NCBI RefSeq assembly: GCF_011082085.1
Contig: NZ_CP041063.1
Coordinates: forward strand, 3,644,001-3,708,000
Reading direction: 5' to 3'
DNA from: Bacillus sp. Cs-700
Lineage (GTDB): Bacteria > Bacillota > Bacilli > Bacillales > Guptibacillaceae
Length of the DNA: 64,000 nucleotides
A program made the position numbers and the translations under genes. This document shows, in pieces, positions 44,178 to 52,682 of this stretch. Below the pieces are notes generated by a model. The model was not told the DNA's origin. It saw nothing but the letters and a program-made list of their open reading frames with translations, and searched no databases. The number at the start of each line of letters is the position of its first letter. Position 1 is the first letter of the stretch.

Positions 44178-45023
44178 TTAATCTCTTGTTAACGTTGCTT
44201 CTGATGAAATGGCCTGAGCAAGGTTAGATGTAATGCGTATTTCACCAAAATCAATTCCAAGCTGAACGGCCGTTTGCGCTATTTCAGGGCGAATACCGGA
44301 TAAGGTTGCCGTTACTCCAATTAATTTGAGTCCTGTGATTAACTGGAAGATTTGCTGCGCGACTCTTGTGTCAACAAGATAGACTCCCGACAAATCAATG
44401 AAAAGGTGGTCAACTCGTTTCGTTGTACAGCCTTCTAGCGTATTTTCAAAAATAGCTGTTGCTCGATCCGAATCAATGTCACCAACAAGTGGAAGAAGCG
44501 CCTTTCCATCTGGAAGATCGATTAGCGGGGAGCTAAGTTCATTAATGGTTTGCTGCTGTTCCTCAATGCGAGCATTTAAATGCTTAGATTTTTCCTCTAC
44601 GACACGCGTCATCACAACATCAACTGCTTCAATGATGGCGTATTTCCAAATATCAAGACTTTTTTGTGATACGAGGTCATCCGTTGTTTTGGAATACTCT
44701 TCGATAAAATCCATGTATTGTGCACGTACGCGCTGGAATTCTTTCATAATAAGGTGAGTAGGCGTATTTAAGTGTTCAGGATCGCGTCCAATTTCCTCGA
44801 CCCAATCATCAAACTCATCAAAAAAGGCACTTTTCTCCATTATGAATATTTTGCATAAGTGCTGATGAAACTCGAAATTTTGTGATTTTAATTCACGAAT
44901 AACTTCAGGATCAGTTGAGGCATAGACACCCGTTCCACTCTTGTCTAATGACGCATACCAATCTTCAGTTAGCTGTTCTGCTTTTGTTAATAAAAATTGA
45001 TGAAGTTCTTTGTTACGTTGCAT
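44178..45023 (-). CDS. RsbR-family stressosome protein (STAS)
   Basis: 281 residues. N-terminal globin-like sensor half (residues ~1-150, helical) and C-terminal STAS domain (~165-275) with IDLSGVYLVDTRVAQQIFQ; Thr219 corresponds to a site phosphorylated by RsbT in RsbR. RsbR paralogues build the stressosome that controls sigma-B. No rsbS/rsbT adjacent, as for the scattered rsbR paralogues of B. subtilis. A candidate extended -10 (TGTTATAAT) lies 157 bases upstream. Confidence 0.88.
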   Translation of the reverse strand: MQRNKELHQFLLTKAEQLTEDWYASLDKSGTGVYASTDPEVIRELKSQNFEFHQHLCKIFIMEKSAFFDEFDDWVEEIGRDPEHLNTPTHLIMKEFQRVRAQYMDFIEEYSKTTDDLVSQKSLDIWKYAIIEAVDVVMTRVVEEKSKHLNARIEEQQQTINELSSPLIDLPDGKALLPLVGDIDSDRATAIFENTLEGCTTKRVDHLFIDLSGVYLVDTRVAQQIFQLITGLKLIGVTATLSGIRPEIAQTAVQLGIDFGEIRITSNLAQAISSEATLTRD

Positions 45024-45368
45024 GCAAATATGCTCCTCTCGACACCTAAATTCGTTCTTATTTTAATAGTGTGTATCATTTCATCCACTCATATATGCGT
45101 CCATGATGGTGGCATCTTTTAGGTGGGAACAGTATAACAGCGACAGGATAGTCGATACCTTTACATATGTTATAAAACCATTATAACAAGCTTTTACAAA
45201 ATCCACGAACTTAATTACGTTTTTGAAAATAACAATTGTGTAACAGGACGAAAGTTGAGAAGTAAAAAGGGGAGAAGATCGATTTTTTTAAATGAAGGAA
45301 GAATGACACCACTGGAAATTTAAAGGAGAAACCTTCATCTATTTACTTAGGATCTTTCAATGATTCGT
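45024..45368. other. gene-free stretch, 345 bases
   Basis: AT-rich intergenic region between the RsbR-like and sigma-stub genes, both on the minus strand. Holds the extended -10 TGTTATAAT of the RsbR-like gene (minus strand, -10 hexamer at 45185-45180). No open frame with a ribosome site and no RNA structure recognised. Confidence 0.5.
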
Positions 45369-45635
45369 TTAGGAAACGCTAGTAATAGGTGATTTTATTA
45401 ATTTAAGGCAGAGCTTCGTTATGGCAATAGAAAGGTGTTTTTCTTTGCTAAGGATATTCGGAGAAGACCAGATCATGCGGAAAAGGTGGGTAATGATTTT
45501 CTCATGATCGTTAGGATCTGTGCCGGAATTTGTGAGTACGTGTGAAAGGTGAAGAATATAGGTATCATACAATTCATTCAATGAGTTATGATCTTTCTCG
45601 ACTAGTCGTTGAATGATCTGCTTTTGATTTTGCAT
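45369..45635 (-). CDS. small protein resembling ECF sigma factor region 2
   Basis: 88 residues, helical, soluble. LVEKDHNSLNELYDTYILHLSHVL and the spaced HLFRMIWSSP and ITKLCLKLIKS follow the pattern of sigma region 2 of ECF factors (xLYDxY ... xVFxxxWxxP ... ), but region 4 is absent and the stop is clean. Possibly an independent regulator or a truncated sigma factor. ATG 45635 follows AAGGAG. Family call is by pattern. Confidence 0.5.
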   Translation of the reverse strand: MQNQKQIIQRLVEKDHNSLNELYDTYILHLSHVLTNSGTDPNDHEKIITHLFRMIWSSPNILSKEKHLSIAITKLCLKLIKSPITSVS

Positions 45636-45857
45636 GTCGTTTCTCCTTATTTTGTAAGTGGTATTTTTTTCAATACCCCACATTAATTATTTCAAACTAA
45701 TAATTCTTGAATTAAAGGTATTACTAGTTGCAAAAAAATACAAAAATAACTATCGAGGATATGTACCATTGACATAATCAACCGAATTTTCTTGCTTTTT
45801 CGAGAGTCGTATTGATATAGTTAAATTGGAGATGAGTGGAAAGGGGACTGTGAACAT

Positions 45858-46050
45858 GTGTGGACAAATCCTGTAAACGTTGAACAATTGATTAGCCTAT
45901 TTCAAACGATGGGATAGGTCTCTCAATGTTACGAAGACAGGAGGTTCACCACGTTCATGATTGATTAAACGAACTTGGCAGCTACCTGAAGAAGGTTTTG
46001 TCATTTTTTATGATCATCTCCTTTCACGCGTGTGCGGGTGTTCCTTCATA
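45858..46050 (+). pseudogene. possible remnant of a GNAT acetyltransferase gene
   Basis: From GTG 45858 (AAAGGGGA upstream) the frame reads WTNPVNVEQLISLFQTMG then TAG where acetyltransferases of this type have Trp; a shifted frame continues with RSLNVTKTGG and a later segment PEEGFVIFYD resembles the next strand. No intact frame remains. Weak; could be chance. The rest of the 430-base stretch 45636-46065 shows no other gene. Confidence 0.25.
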
Positions 46051-46065
46051 AGGGAGGAAGAAAAC

Positions 46066-46842
46066 ATGAATCAAGAGAGACGAATTGCGATTGTCACTGG
46101 TGCAAGCCGTCCAAACGGGATAGGGGCTGCGCTTTGTCGTGAACTAGCTCGTGAAGGCTACAATCTATTTTTTACACATTTTTCACCATATGATTATAAA
46201 ACGGGGTACAACGATGCAGAAGCGAACTGGTCTAAGGTATTTGAGAGCGAATTAAGGGACCATGGTGTGAGTGTGGAATCGATGGAACTGGATTTAAGCA
46301 AAGGCGATGCCCCTGCTCAACTTTTGGAACGCGTGTTAAAAATGCGAGGACAGCTTTCTATTTTAGTGAACAATGCCACCTATTGTGTAGAAATGAGTCA
46401 TGAAGAATTAACCTCAGGCGTTTTGGATGAGCATTATGCGGTAAATGTGAGAGGGACGTGTATGCTGTCGGTTGCATTTGCAAAACAATTAAAAAAAGAG
46501 AATCTCGGCGGACGGATTATCAATTTTGTTTCAGGTCAAGACAAGAGTCCTCAACCTGGGAATCTTCCCTATATTACGACCAAAGGGGCGATCTCTGCTT
46601 TTACGACTTCGTTTGCAACCGAGGTCGCTTCCCATCATATTACGGTCAATGCGATTGACCCCGGTCCAACGAATTCGGGGGCAATGGATCGAGCGACGCA
46701 GGACTTTTTAAAACCTAAATTCCCGACCGGAAGAATTGGAATGCCAGAAGATGCAGCACGATTAGTGAGTTTCCTAGCGAGTGATTCAGCGAGCTGGATA
46801 ACGGGGCAGATCATTCATTCAGACGGTGGTTTTCGAGATTAA
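46066..46842 (+). CDS. SDR family oxidoreductase
   Basis: 258 residues. SDR motifs: TGASRPNGIGAALC (cofactor loop with a two-residue insertion), LVNNAT (NNAG variant), NFVSGQ with Ser, YITTKGA (Tyr-x-x-x-Lys), and a C-terminal SDGGFRD. Similar in type to 3-oxoacyl-ACP reductase-like enzymes of Bacillus that act on unknown carbonyls. ATG 46066 follows GGGAGG. Confidence 0.85.
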   Translation: MNQERRIAIVTGASRPNGIGAALCRELAREGYNLFFTHFSPYDYKTGYNDAEANWSKVFESELRDHGVSVESMELDLSKGDAPAQLLERVLKMRGQLSILVNNATYCVEMSHEELTSGVLDEHYAVNVRGTCMLSVAFAKQLKKENLGGRIINFVSGQDKSPQPGNLPYITTKGAISAFTTSFATEVASHHITVNAIDPGPTNSGAMDRATQDFLKPKFPTGRIGMPEDAARLVSFLASDSASWITGQIIHSDGGFRD

Positions 46843-46854
46843 GAGAAGAACTGA

Positions 46855-46894
46855 AAAAAGCGTGCTGACATCGTGTCAGCACGCTTTCCTTTTT
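46855..46894. terminator. bidirectional terminator
   Basis: AAAGCGTGCTGACA / TGTCAGCACGCTTT, 3-base loop; overlaps the end of the antiporter gene. Confidence 0.9.
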
Positions 46895-47852
46895 AGAATA
46901 AAACATATGAAACAACGACATAGAGTAGAGCCATGACGAGCGATGGAGCGGCATAGCGCCATGAACTACGCACAGTTGATGGGCGAAGGAGCAAGTACAT
47001 AATCACGATCGTCATCAACAGTCCGAGACATGCGATAAAGATATGGGACATATCAACCGCAGCAAGGATAGGGCCATCTCGGTAAAGCAAATCCGTGAGG
47101 GCGAGAAGTTGGATGTTGAATAAGTTACTACCAAGGATCGAACCAATTGCCATATTATAGTTTGCTAGTTTAAAAGCTGCGAGCACTGTTACGAGCTCTG
47201 GTAAAGATGTTGAGGCAGCGATGAGAAAACTACCTACAAAGCTTGCATTCATTCCCGTTGCTTCAGCTAAGCGATCTCCAGCAATGGAAAGAATACTACC
47301 GGATACGAAAACAATTAACGCGGCAACAATGAAACCAATGACAGCCGTGCGCAGCGAGATATCTTTCGTAGGAATGTCTTCTTGTTCACCGTCATCACCT
47401 GAGATATACTTCATCGATAAAACATATAGGAAAACAATGACAATCATCTCAATCCCAATTCCAAAGATGGAAATGGAGCCTGGTATTAGTAACGAGACAA
47501 TTAAAATGACGAGAAAAAGGAGACCGACGAGAGCGGATGGCACGTTCGCCTTCGTGTTTACCTTCTGAAATAATCTCCGTCTTCTGTAAATCAAGTCAAC
47601 AACCGCTAGAATTAACAGGTTAAAGACGTTACTTCCAAGCATATTTCCAACCGCGATATCGGGGTTATCAATGTAAACGGCTGTTAGACTTGTTGTTAAT
47701 TCAGGTAAAGACGTTGCTCCTGCAATAAGGAATGTCCCGACGACAGCCCCACTTAAAGATGACTTCTTACTAATCACATCACCGAACTGATTCAGGTAAA
47801 TAGCCGCACCGACAACTACGGCTGCTGCAAGAAGGAAGATCAAAATAATCAT
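46893..47852 (-). CDS. cation antiporter of the Ca2+/cation (CaCA) family, Mn-riboswitch controlled
   Basis: 319 residues, ten helices in two inverted repeats. The paired alpha-repeats are clear: GTFLIAGATSLPELTTSL (residues ~40-57) and GSFLIAASTSLPELVTVL (~200-217), each followed by GxxLGSNxFN. Such carriers exchange Ca2+ or Mn2+ for Na+ or H+. A yybP-ykoY (Mn2+) riboswitch upstream implies that manganese export is its real job. ATG 47852 follows GGAGAGGAG; the earlier in-frame ATG lies inside the riboswitch terminator and is rejected. Confidence 0.88.
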   Translation of the reverse strand: MIILIFLLAAAVVVGAAIYLNQFGDVISKKSSLSGAVVGTFLIAGATSLPELTTSLTAVYIDNPDIAVGNMLGSNVFNLLILAVVDLIYRRRRLFQKVNTKANVPSALVGLLFLVILIVSLLIPGSISIFGIGIEMIVIVFLYVLSMKYISGDDGEQEDIPTKDISLRTAVIGFIVAALIVFVSGSILSIAGDRLAEATGMNASFVGSFLIAASTSLPELVTVLAAFKLANYNMAIGSILGSNLFNIQLLALTDLLYRDGPILAAVDMSHIFIACLGLLMTIVIMYLLLRPSTVRSSWRYAAPSLVMALLYVVVSYVLF

Positions 47853-47879
47853 GTGTAACTCCTCTCCGCCAGCGCATAC

Positions 47880-47912
47880 AAAAAACCCTGGCACAACAAA
47901 ATTGTACCAAGG
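47880..47912 (-). terminator. regulated terminator of the yybP-ykoY leader
   Basis: Minus strand CCTTGGTACAA / TTGTGCCAGGG, 5-base loop, then six T. Its 5' arm shares ACCTTGG with the 3' end of the aptamer, so ligand binding should prevent it: an ON switch. Confidence 0.85.
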
Positions 47913-48003
47913 TCTTGCGTACTAAAATCTTAGCCCGATGAACCAGGTATAAAATACCGTATTGATGACTCATCAGCCGTTACCGGTCGCTACTCCCCTT
48001 GTT
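47905..48003 (-). ncRNA. yybP-ykoY (manganese) riboswitch
   Basis: Minus-strand aptamer with the two hallmark ends: AAGGGGAGTAGCG (48001-47989) at the 5' side and GCAAGACCTTG (47918-47908) at the 3' side, with CATCAATACGG and CGGTAACGG elements between. This class binds Mn2+ and activates genes for manganese export. Followed directly by the terminator and the CaCA-type antiporter. Confidence 0.88.
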
Positions 48004-48143
48004 AAATTAACTATAGCTCGGTTTAGTTTTAAAGTCAATTAAAAGGGCATGGGTAAATGATTGTTTCATAGGAGCAGTTTTTTCCACAAAAGAAGTGAAC
48101 ACGATCCCAAAAACTTTTGAAACAGGTTTGTTAAATTCGTTAA

Positions 48144-49718
48144 TTAATAAGGATCAGAAGGATGACTTCTTTCCTCTGCATTCTGAACAGCTTCATCCAT
48201 CTTTTCTTCGGTAGAAGTGCGGAGTGCTTTCAATCCTTCTGTGACACGCATTCCATAATCCTTATCGCATTCCGTTAACATCGAAATCATTCGTTCCTGG
48301 ATTTCCTCGCGGCAGTCTCCGAGCGCAATGACGAGATTTGAGATCAAATCATCTCGTTCCCAATCTTTCATTCTTCGATACGTTTCACCCGCCTGACCAA
48401 AGTTGTTTTCTCTAGAAATCTTGTTCCGTTGCAGCTTTCCTTCGACGTATGGTTCATATTCTTTTCCAGGATTAACCGCTTCTTTTAGTCCACCAATCAA
48501 GGAAGGCTCATAATTCACGTGGGGATTTTGGTGCTCAGCGTAATCTTGCCTGAAATCCATTTGGCCTGCACTTTCATTGGTAGCAACGTGCTTTGCAGGC
48601 TTATTAATCGGTAACTGCAAATAGTTTGAGCCGACGCGATACCTCTGTGTATCTGAATATGAATACGTTCGACCTTGAAGAAGCTTATCATCAGAGAAAT
48701 CAAGCCCATCCACCAGAACGCCCGTACCAAACGCCGCCTGTTCCACTTCAGCGAAATAGTTTTCTGGGTTTTTGTTTAAAACCATTTTACCGACCTTGTG
48801 CCACGGCACATCTTCTTTGTACCAGAGTTTTGTAGGGTCCAGTGGGTCAAAGTCTAATTCAGGATGTTCCCCATCTTCCATTATCTGAACGTAAAGCTCC
48901 CATTCAGGATAATCTCCATTTTCAATCGCTTCGTACAGATCCTGTGTGGCATGGTTAAAGTTCGTGGATTGTATTTGATCCGCTTTTTCTTGAGTAAGGT
49001 TACGAATTCCTTGTACAGGCTCCCAGTGATACTTCACTAGGACAGCTTTTCCTTCTTTGTTCACCCATTTGTAGGCATGCACACCAGATCCTTGCATATG
49101 TCGGAAGTTTGCTGGAATACCCCAAGGTGAGAAAAGAAACGTGACCATCTGCATCGATTCAGGCGTTTGACAAAGGAAATCAAACATCCGCTCCATATCT
49201 TGCCTGTTTGTTACAGGATCTGGTTTAAAGGAGTGCACCATATCTGGAAACTTAAGTGGATCGCGGATAAAGAAGATTTTTAAGTTATTCCCTACTAAAT
49301 CCCAGTTTCCATCTTCTGTATAAAATTTTACCGCAAATCCTCTTGGATCACGCAGCGTTTCAGGAGAGTGAGTCCCGTGAACGACGGTAGAGAAGCGGAC
49401 GAATACAGGCGTTTGTTTGCCAACTTCAGTGAATACTTTCGCTCGAGTATAGTTTGAAATCGGTTCATCACCTACTTTTCCGTAAGATTCAAAATAACCG
49501 TGTGCACCTGCACCCCGTGCGTGCACAACTCGTTCAGGCGTACGTTCACGATCAAAATGACTAATTTTTTCAAGGAAATCATAGTTTTCAAGCGTTGTCG
49601 GTCCGCGATTTCCAACCGTTCGAACATTTTGATTATCTGTAACAGGGTGGCCTTGACGGTTGGTCAGTGTTTCATCCGCTTCGTGTTTTTCATTTTGTTG
49701 GTTTGGCTCTTTGTTCAT
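48144..49718 (-). CDS. catalase (monofunctional haem, small-subunit clade)
   Basis: 524 residues. Haem catalase domain (~25-410): [16 protein letters not shown] with distal His, [40 protein letters not shown] (shown in parts), and the proximal Tyr in [10 protein letters not shown]. The C-terminal catalase-related helical domain (~430-510) is present. Decomposes hydrogen peroxide in the cytosol (or in spores for KatX-type). Longer at the C-terminus than vegetative KatA. ATG 49718 follows GAAGGAGG. A sigma-B-like promoter lies 33 bases upstream. Confidence 0.93.
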   Translation of the reverse strand: MNKEPNQQNEKHEADETLTNRQGHPVTDNQNVRTVGNRGPTTLENYDFLEKISHFDRERTPERVVHARGAGAHGYFESYGKVGDEPISNYTRAKVFTEVGKQTPVFVRFSTVVHGTHSPETLRDPRGFAVKFYTEDGNWDLVGNNLKIFFIRDPLKFPDMVHSFKPDPVTNRQDMERMFDFLCQTPESMQMVTFLFSPWGIPANFRHMQGSGVHAYKWVNKEGKAVLVKYHWEPVQGIRNLTQEKADQIQSTNFNHATQDLYEAIENGDYPEWELYVQIMEDGEHPELDFDPLDPTKLWYKEDVPWHKVGKMVLNKNPENYFAEVEQAAFGTGVLVDGLDFSDDKLLQGRTYSYSDTQRYRVGSNYLQLPINKPAKHVATNESAGQMDFRQDYAEHQNPHVNYEPSLIGGLKEAVNPGKEYEPYVEGKLQRNKISRENNFGQAGETYRRMKDWERDDLISNLVIALGDCREEIQERMISMLTECDKDYGMRVTEGLKALRTSTEEKMDEAVQNAEERSHPSDPY

Positions 49719-49750
49719 AGCAAATCCTCCTTCTCTATATCGTTCAAATT

Positions 49751-49775
49751 ATTCCCAAAGAAATCGTCCTTATAC
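49751..49775 (-). promoter_or_regulatory. sigma-B-like promoter of the catalase gene
   Basis: Minus strand GTATAA (49775-49770), 13 bases, GGGAAT (49756-49751); consensus GTTTAA-N12-15-GGGWAT. No PerR box recognised here. Confidence 0.5.
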
Positions 49776-49883
49776 TGTTTATATAGTTAAATTTTGGTTA
49801 TGAGTTTGCGCGGAAATGAAACCCTAGCGTCTGTTTACTCGTAAAGAAAGAAAGCGATTTACTATGAAAGGAGAAAAAATGAA

Positions 49884-50153
49884 ATGCTTGAGATCATCTT
49901 AACGATTGTGTTTGCGATCGTTTTTATAATAGGGATTTATGTTCAGGTGACAAGAAGAAAACGAGCGGGCTTAACGGGAGTGAAATCAGCCATTTCCCCT
50001 ATTTGCTTTATGATGAGTGCGGCTCTTAATCCATTGGGGTATTGGTTTGGATTCCTAGGATTAATTAGTTTGTTAGGTTCAATGCTATTTCTATTTCTAG
50101 GCGCTTATTATTTGAAAGAGATGCAAGTGGAAGAAGTATTAAAAAAAGGGTGA
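49884..50153 (+). CDS. small membrane protein, unknown function (1 of 3)
   Basis: 89 residues: helix 1 (~3-22), basic loop TRRKRAG, helices 2-3 (~32-75), short acidic tail. ATG 49884 lies behind AAAGGAG. First of three consecutive tiny membrane-protein genes with gaps of 4 bases or overlaps, hence co-translated. Confidence 0.6.
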   Translation: MLEIILTIVFAIVFIIGIYVQVTRRKRAGLTGVKSAISPICFMMSAALNPLGYWFGFLGLISLLGSMLFLFLGAYYLKEMQVEEVLKKG

Positions 50154-50157
50154 TGAA

Positions 50158-50349
50158 ATGAAATTGAAATCTTTATTGGTGATCCTGTTGTTCATATGTC
50201 TTACGACGATGAGCACGGCCGCTATTTATTTTATTAATAATAAAACGCCAGGTATCAATATTCCGGTCATTGTCTCCATGGTAGTTGGAGGCATGTTCGT
50301 GATCCTAGCAATGGTGAGAAGAAAACATAAGGAAGAAGGAAGAGGATGA
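50158..50349 (+). CDS. small membrane protein, unknown function (2 of 3)
   Basis: 63 residues: a signal-anchor-like first helix (~4-24), a short loop NNKTPGIN, a second helix (~33-52), and a basic tail RRKHKEEGRG. AGGGTGATG precedes ATG 50158. Its TGA overlaps the next ATG by four bases. Confidence 0.55.
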   Translation: MKLKSLLVILLFICLTTMSTAAIYFINNKTPGINIPVIVSMVVGGMFVILAMVRRKHKEEGRG

Positions 50350-50591
50350 AGTACATAAGAGTCATGATCTTTCTGATAGCTATTATGGCTGCAAGCAGCA
50401 TCGTTTGGCTTGGGTTTACAGGCGGCCATGAAGCTTTGTTCCGACTGTGTATCAGTGTTGCCGTCTTCGCCTCGCTTTGCTTAGTTTATATTGAAGAGAA
50501 AAAGAAGAAGCAGAAGAAGATAACGCTAATTTTTATAGGGCTTAGTCTTATTTCAATTAGTGCCGGGATCGTGCAATTAATGAGCGGGTAG
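50346..50591 (+). CDS. small membrane protein, unknown function (3 of 3)
   Basis: 81 residues, helices at ~5-25, ~30-48 and ~58-78, with a very basic loop EEKKKKQKK. ATG 50346 is within the preceding stop (ATGA), a translational-coupling arrangement. No homologue recognised for the trio. Confidence 0.55.
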   Translation: MKYIRVMIFLIAIMAASSIVWLGFTGGHEALFRLCISVAVFASLCLVYIEEKKKKQKKITLIFIGLSLISISAGIVQLMSG

Positions 50592-50634
50592 CACGAAGAA
50601 TAACTCAAAATAGCATACCAATAATTCACAACAT

Positions 50635-50673
50635 ACAAAAAGGACGATACCAAATTGGTTTCGTCCTTTTTTC
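50635..50673. terminator. bidirectional terminator
   Basis: AAAAGGACGA / TCGTCCTTTT with an inner ACC/GGT pair; between convergent genes. Confidence 0.85.
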
Positions 50674-50676
50674 ACG

Positions 50677-51105
50677 TTACCGTGCGTTTTGAAACTGTTG
50701 ATCGATCTCTCGTAATTGATCATAAGATTCTTTTAAATCGTCAGGAATCAACTTACGCCCTTGTTCCCAGGCGTTTTCTTCAATTTCTGCGAGAAGTTCC
50801 TGCTGAACTTCTTCATCTTCATACATTAAGATGCGAAGGTCGTGCCGGTGTTTCTTAAAATCTAAATAGTACCCAATTTCGTGATACAGAAGGATCAAAG
50901 CGATGTTTTCTTCGGTTTCTTTTAGCTTAAAGTTCACTTTTGCTTGATAGCCGTTCATTTGTAAGTAATTAAACTTGATCGTATTGGTCGATACGTTATA
51001 GCTCATCGGAGCGGCTAGCTCGTTGTTAAACTCATAGTTAATCGATAGCTGATGCTCTTCTAGCGTGTCTTTAATGATTTTTTCGACGTCCCATATATAT
51101 AACAT
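50677..51105 (-). CDS. IrrE/ImmA-like protein with degenerate metal motif
   Basis: 142 residues, soluble, acidic. The centre IALILLYHEIGYYLDFKKHRHD and the later EIEENAWEQGRKL have the spacing of an ImmA/IrrE metallopeptidase, but the second His of HExxH is Tyr (HEIGY). So it is probably not a standard zinc protease; it may act by binding, or may use another ligand. Start ATG 51105 or GTG 51117; ribosome site weak. Not next to an XRE repressor as ImmA would be. Confidence 0.5.
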   Translation of the reverse strand: MLYIWDVEKIIKDTLEEHQLSINYEFNNELAAPMSYNVSTNTIKFNYLQMNGYQAKVNFKLKETEENIALILLYHEIGYYLDFKKHRHDLRILMYEDEEVQQELLAEIEENAWEQGRKLIPDDLKESYDQLREIDQQFQNAR

Positions 51106-51191
51106 GTTTTTTATCACTACCTTTTTGTGAAGCTTTTGCTAATGCTCTATTTTAAACTATCCAACGGTATACTACCACTATTTTTCATAGG

Positions 51192-51231
51192 TAAAACAAA
51201 GGAAGGGACATTTCGGCCGAAATGTCCCTTC
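51192..51231 (-). terminator. terminator of the purine permease gene
   Basis: Near-perfect palindrome GAAGGGACATTTCGGCC then its complement; minus-strand tail CCTTTGTTTT. Confidence 0.75.
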
Positions 51232-51238
51232 AAAAACC

Positions 51239-52531
51239 TTAAAGAAAGATGAAATAAAGAATAAATAAGCCACCGAGCGTATACATAATCGGGTGAACTT
51301 GCTTCCATTCTTTTTTCGCGATCATCGCAAAAGGATAAAGAATAAAGCCAAGTGCAATTCCTGTTGCAACGCTAAACGTAAGAGGCATCATAATGATTGT
51401 CACAAATGCGGGGATAACCACTTCTAATCGGCTCCAATCAATCTGCTTTACCTCAGTTGCCATAAGGGCCCCGACGATGATGAGGGCTGGAGCGGTCACT
51501 TCAGGTGTGATGACGCCAAGAATAGGCGAGAAGAACAGCGCAATGAAGAAGCAGGCTGAAATAACGACAGATGTAAACCCAGTTCGGCCACCAACGGCAA
51601 CCCCGGCAGAAGACTCTACGAAAGAGGCAGTTGTTGATGTACCAAATATCGCTCCGACAACTCCTGATGTTGAGTCCGCAAGTAGGGCGCGTCCTGCATT
51701 TGGAATTTGATTGTCTTTCATAAGACCAGCTTGACTGGCAACGGCGATAAGAGCGCCTGCTGTGTCGAAGAAAGCAACGAATAAGAACGTGAAAATAACA
51801 GCTAGTATTTCAGGTGTGAAAATATCTCCTAAATGCTGAAAAACAACGCCAAACGTTGGCTCAAGGCTCGGTACCTGTCCAACCACTGAAGTAGGAACTT
51901 GCACAAGACCGATGATCATCCCAATGATCGTTGTAATTACAATTCCATAAAAGATTCCACCTCGAATACCGCGAATCAGCATCATCAGCGTAATAATAAA
52001 TCCGAAAGCAGCTAACGCTGTTGTTGGTGTTGTCAGCTGTCCGATTGAAATAAACGTTTCTTCGCTCCCAACAACAATCCCTGCATTTTTAAGACCAACA
52101 AAAGCAATAAAGAAGCCGATTCCAGCTGCAATGGCGTGCTTGAGGTCTTTTGGAATCACGTTAATAATTTTCTCGCGGATTTTCAGTAAGCTAAGAATCA
52201 TAAAGATAATACCAGCAATAAACACGCCTGTTAGAGCAATTTCCCAATCAATTCCCATTCCAATAACAACGGAGAAGGTGAAGAAAGAGTTAAGTCCCAT
52301 ACTTGGTGCGATACCAACAGGGAAGTTAGCAAGAATGCCAATAAGCAATGAGCCAACGATCGCGGACAAAGCGGTGGCAGTAAAGAGCGCTCCTTTATCA
52401 ATGCCGGCTTCACTTAAGATAATCGGATTCACAACTAATATATAAGCCATTGATAAAAAGGTTGTTATCCCGGCTAACGTTTCTTTTCGATAATTTGTTT
52501 CCCGTTCTGTGAACTGGAAAAAGTTTTTCAT
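51239..52531 (-). CDS. NCS2 purine permease (PbuG/PbuO type)
   Basis: 430 residues, 14 helices of the NCS2/AzgA subfamily. Motifs: FLSMAYILVVNP (residues ~23-34), MGLNSFFTFSVV, FFDTAGALIAVASQAGL and GTSTTASFVESSAGVAVGGRTG (the substrate-binding Glu/Ser region). Transports hypoxanthine/guanine (adenine for some) with protons. ATG 52531 follows CAGGAGG; upstream ATGs lie inside the riboswitch terminator. Controlled by a purine riboswitch, consistent with guanine or hypoxanthine uptake. Confidence 0.92.
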   Translation of the reverse strand: MKNFFQFTERETNYRKETLAGITTFLSMAYILVVNPIILSEAGIDKGALFTATALSAIVGSLLIGILANFPVGIAPSMGLNSFFTFSVVIGMGIDWEIALTGVFIAGIIFMILSLLKIREKIINVIPKDLKHAIAAGIGFFIAFVGLKNAGIVVGSEETFISIGQLTTPTTALAAFGFIITLMMLIRGIRGGIFYGIVITTIIGMIIGLVQVPTSVVGQVPSLEPTFGVVFQHLGDIFTPEILAVIFTFLFVAFFDTAGALIAVASQAGLMKDNQIPNAGRALLADSTSGVVGAIFGTSTTASFVESSAGVAVGGRTGFTSVVISACFFIALFFSPILGVITPEVTAPALIIVGALMATEVKQIDWSRLEVVIPAFVTIIMMPLTFSVATGIALGFILYPFAMIAKKEWKQVHPIMYTLGGLFILYFIFL

Positions 52532-52553
52532 GGTAGACCCTCCTGATTCAAAT

Positions 52554-52579
52554 AAAAAAACTCTGGCCAGAAACCAGAG
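52554..52579 (-). terminator. riboswitch terminator before the purine permease
   Basis: Minus strand CTCTGG / CCAGAG with a 7-base loop, then seven T. Confidence 0.85.
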
Positions 52580-52614
52580 CATCATCACAAGGAAATATGA
52601 AAAACTTCATAATT

Positions 52615-52682
52615 CCTTGTAGACAAGCCATTCTCGGTAGCTGGTAGAAACGTTCAGGCCCTATTCCTGAACTTATACAAGG
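52615..52682 (-). ncRNA. purine riboswitch (guanine/hypoxanthine class)
   Basis: Minus strand. P1 CCTTGTA / TACAAGG; P2 GTTCAGG / CCTGAAC with loop AATAGGG; core GTTTCTACC; P3 AGCT / GGCT with loop ACCGAGAAT. The base that pairs with the ligand (position 74 of the xpt aptamer) reads C in GTCTAC, so guanine or hypoxanthine rather than adenine. A second hairpin ACAAGGAATTATGAA / TTCATATTTCCTTGT would compete with P1. Confidence 0.92.

Noticed and set aside
47853-47894. Longer N-terminus for the CaCA antiporter starting at 47894
   Set aside because: The extra codons fall in the riboswitch terminator stem; the better ribosome site is before 47852.
52532-52588. Longer N-terminus for the purine permease starting at 52588
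   Set aside because: The extra codons are the riboswitch terminator; CAGGAGG lies just before ATG 52531.
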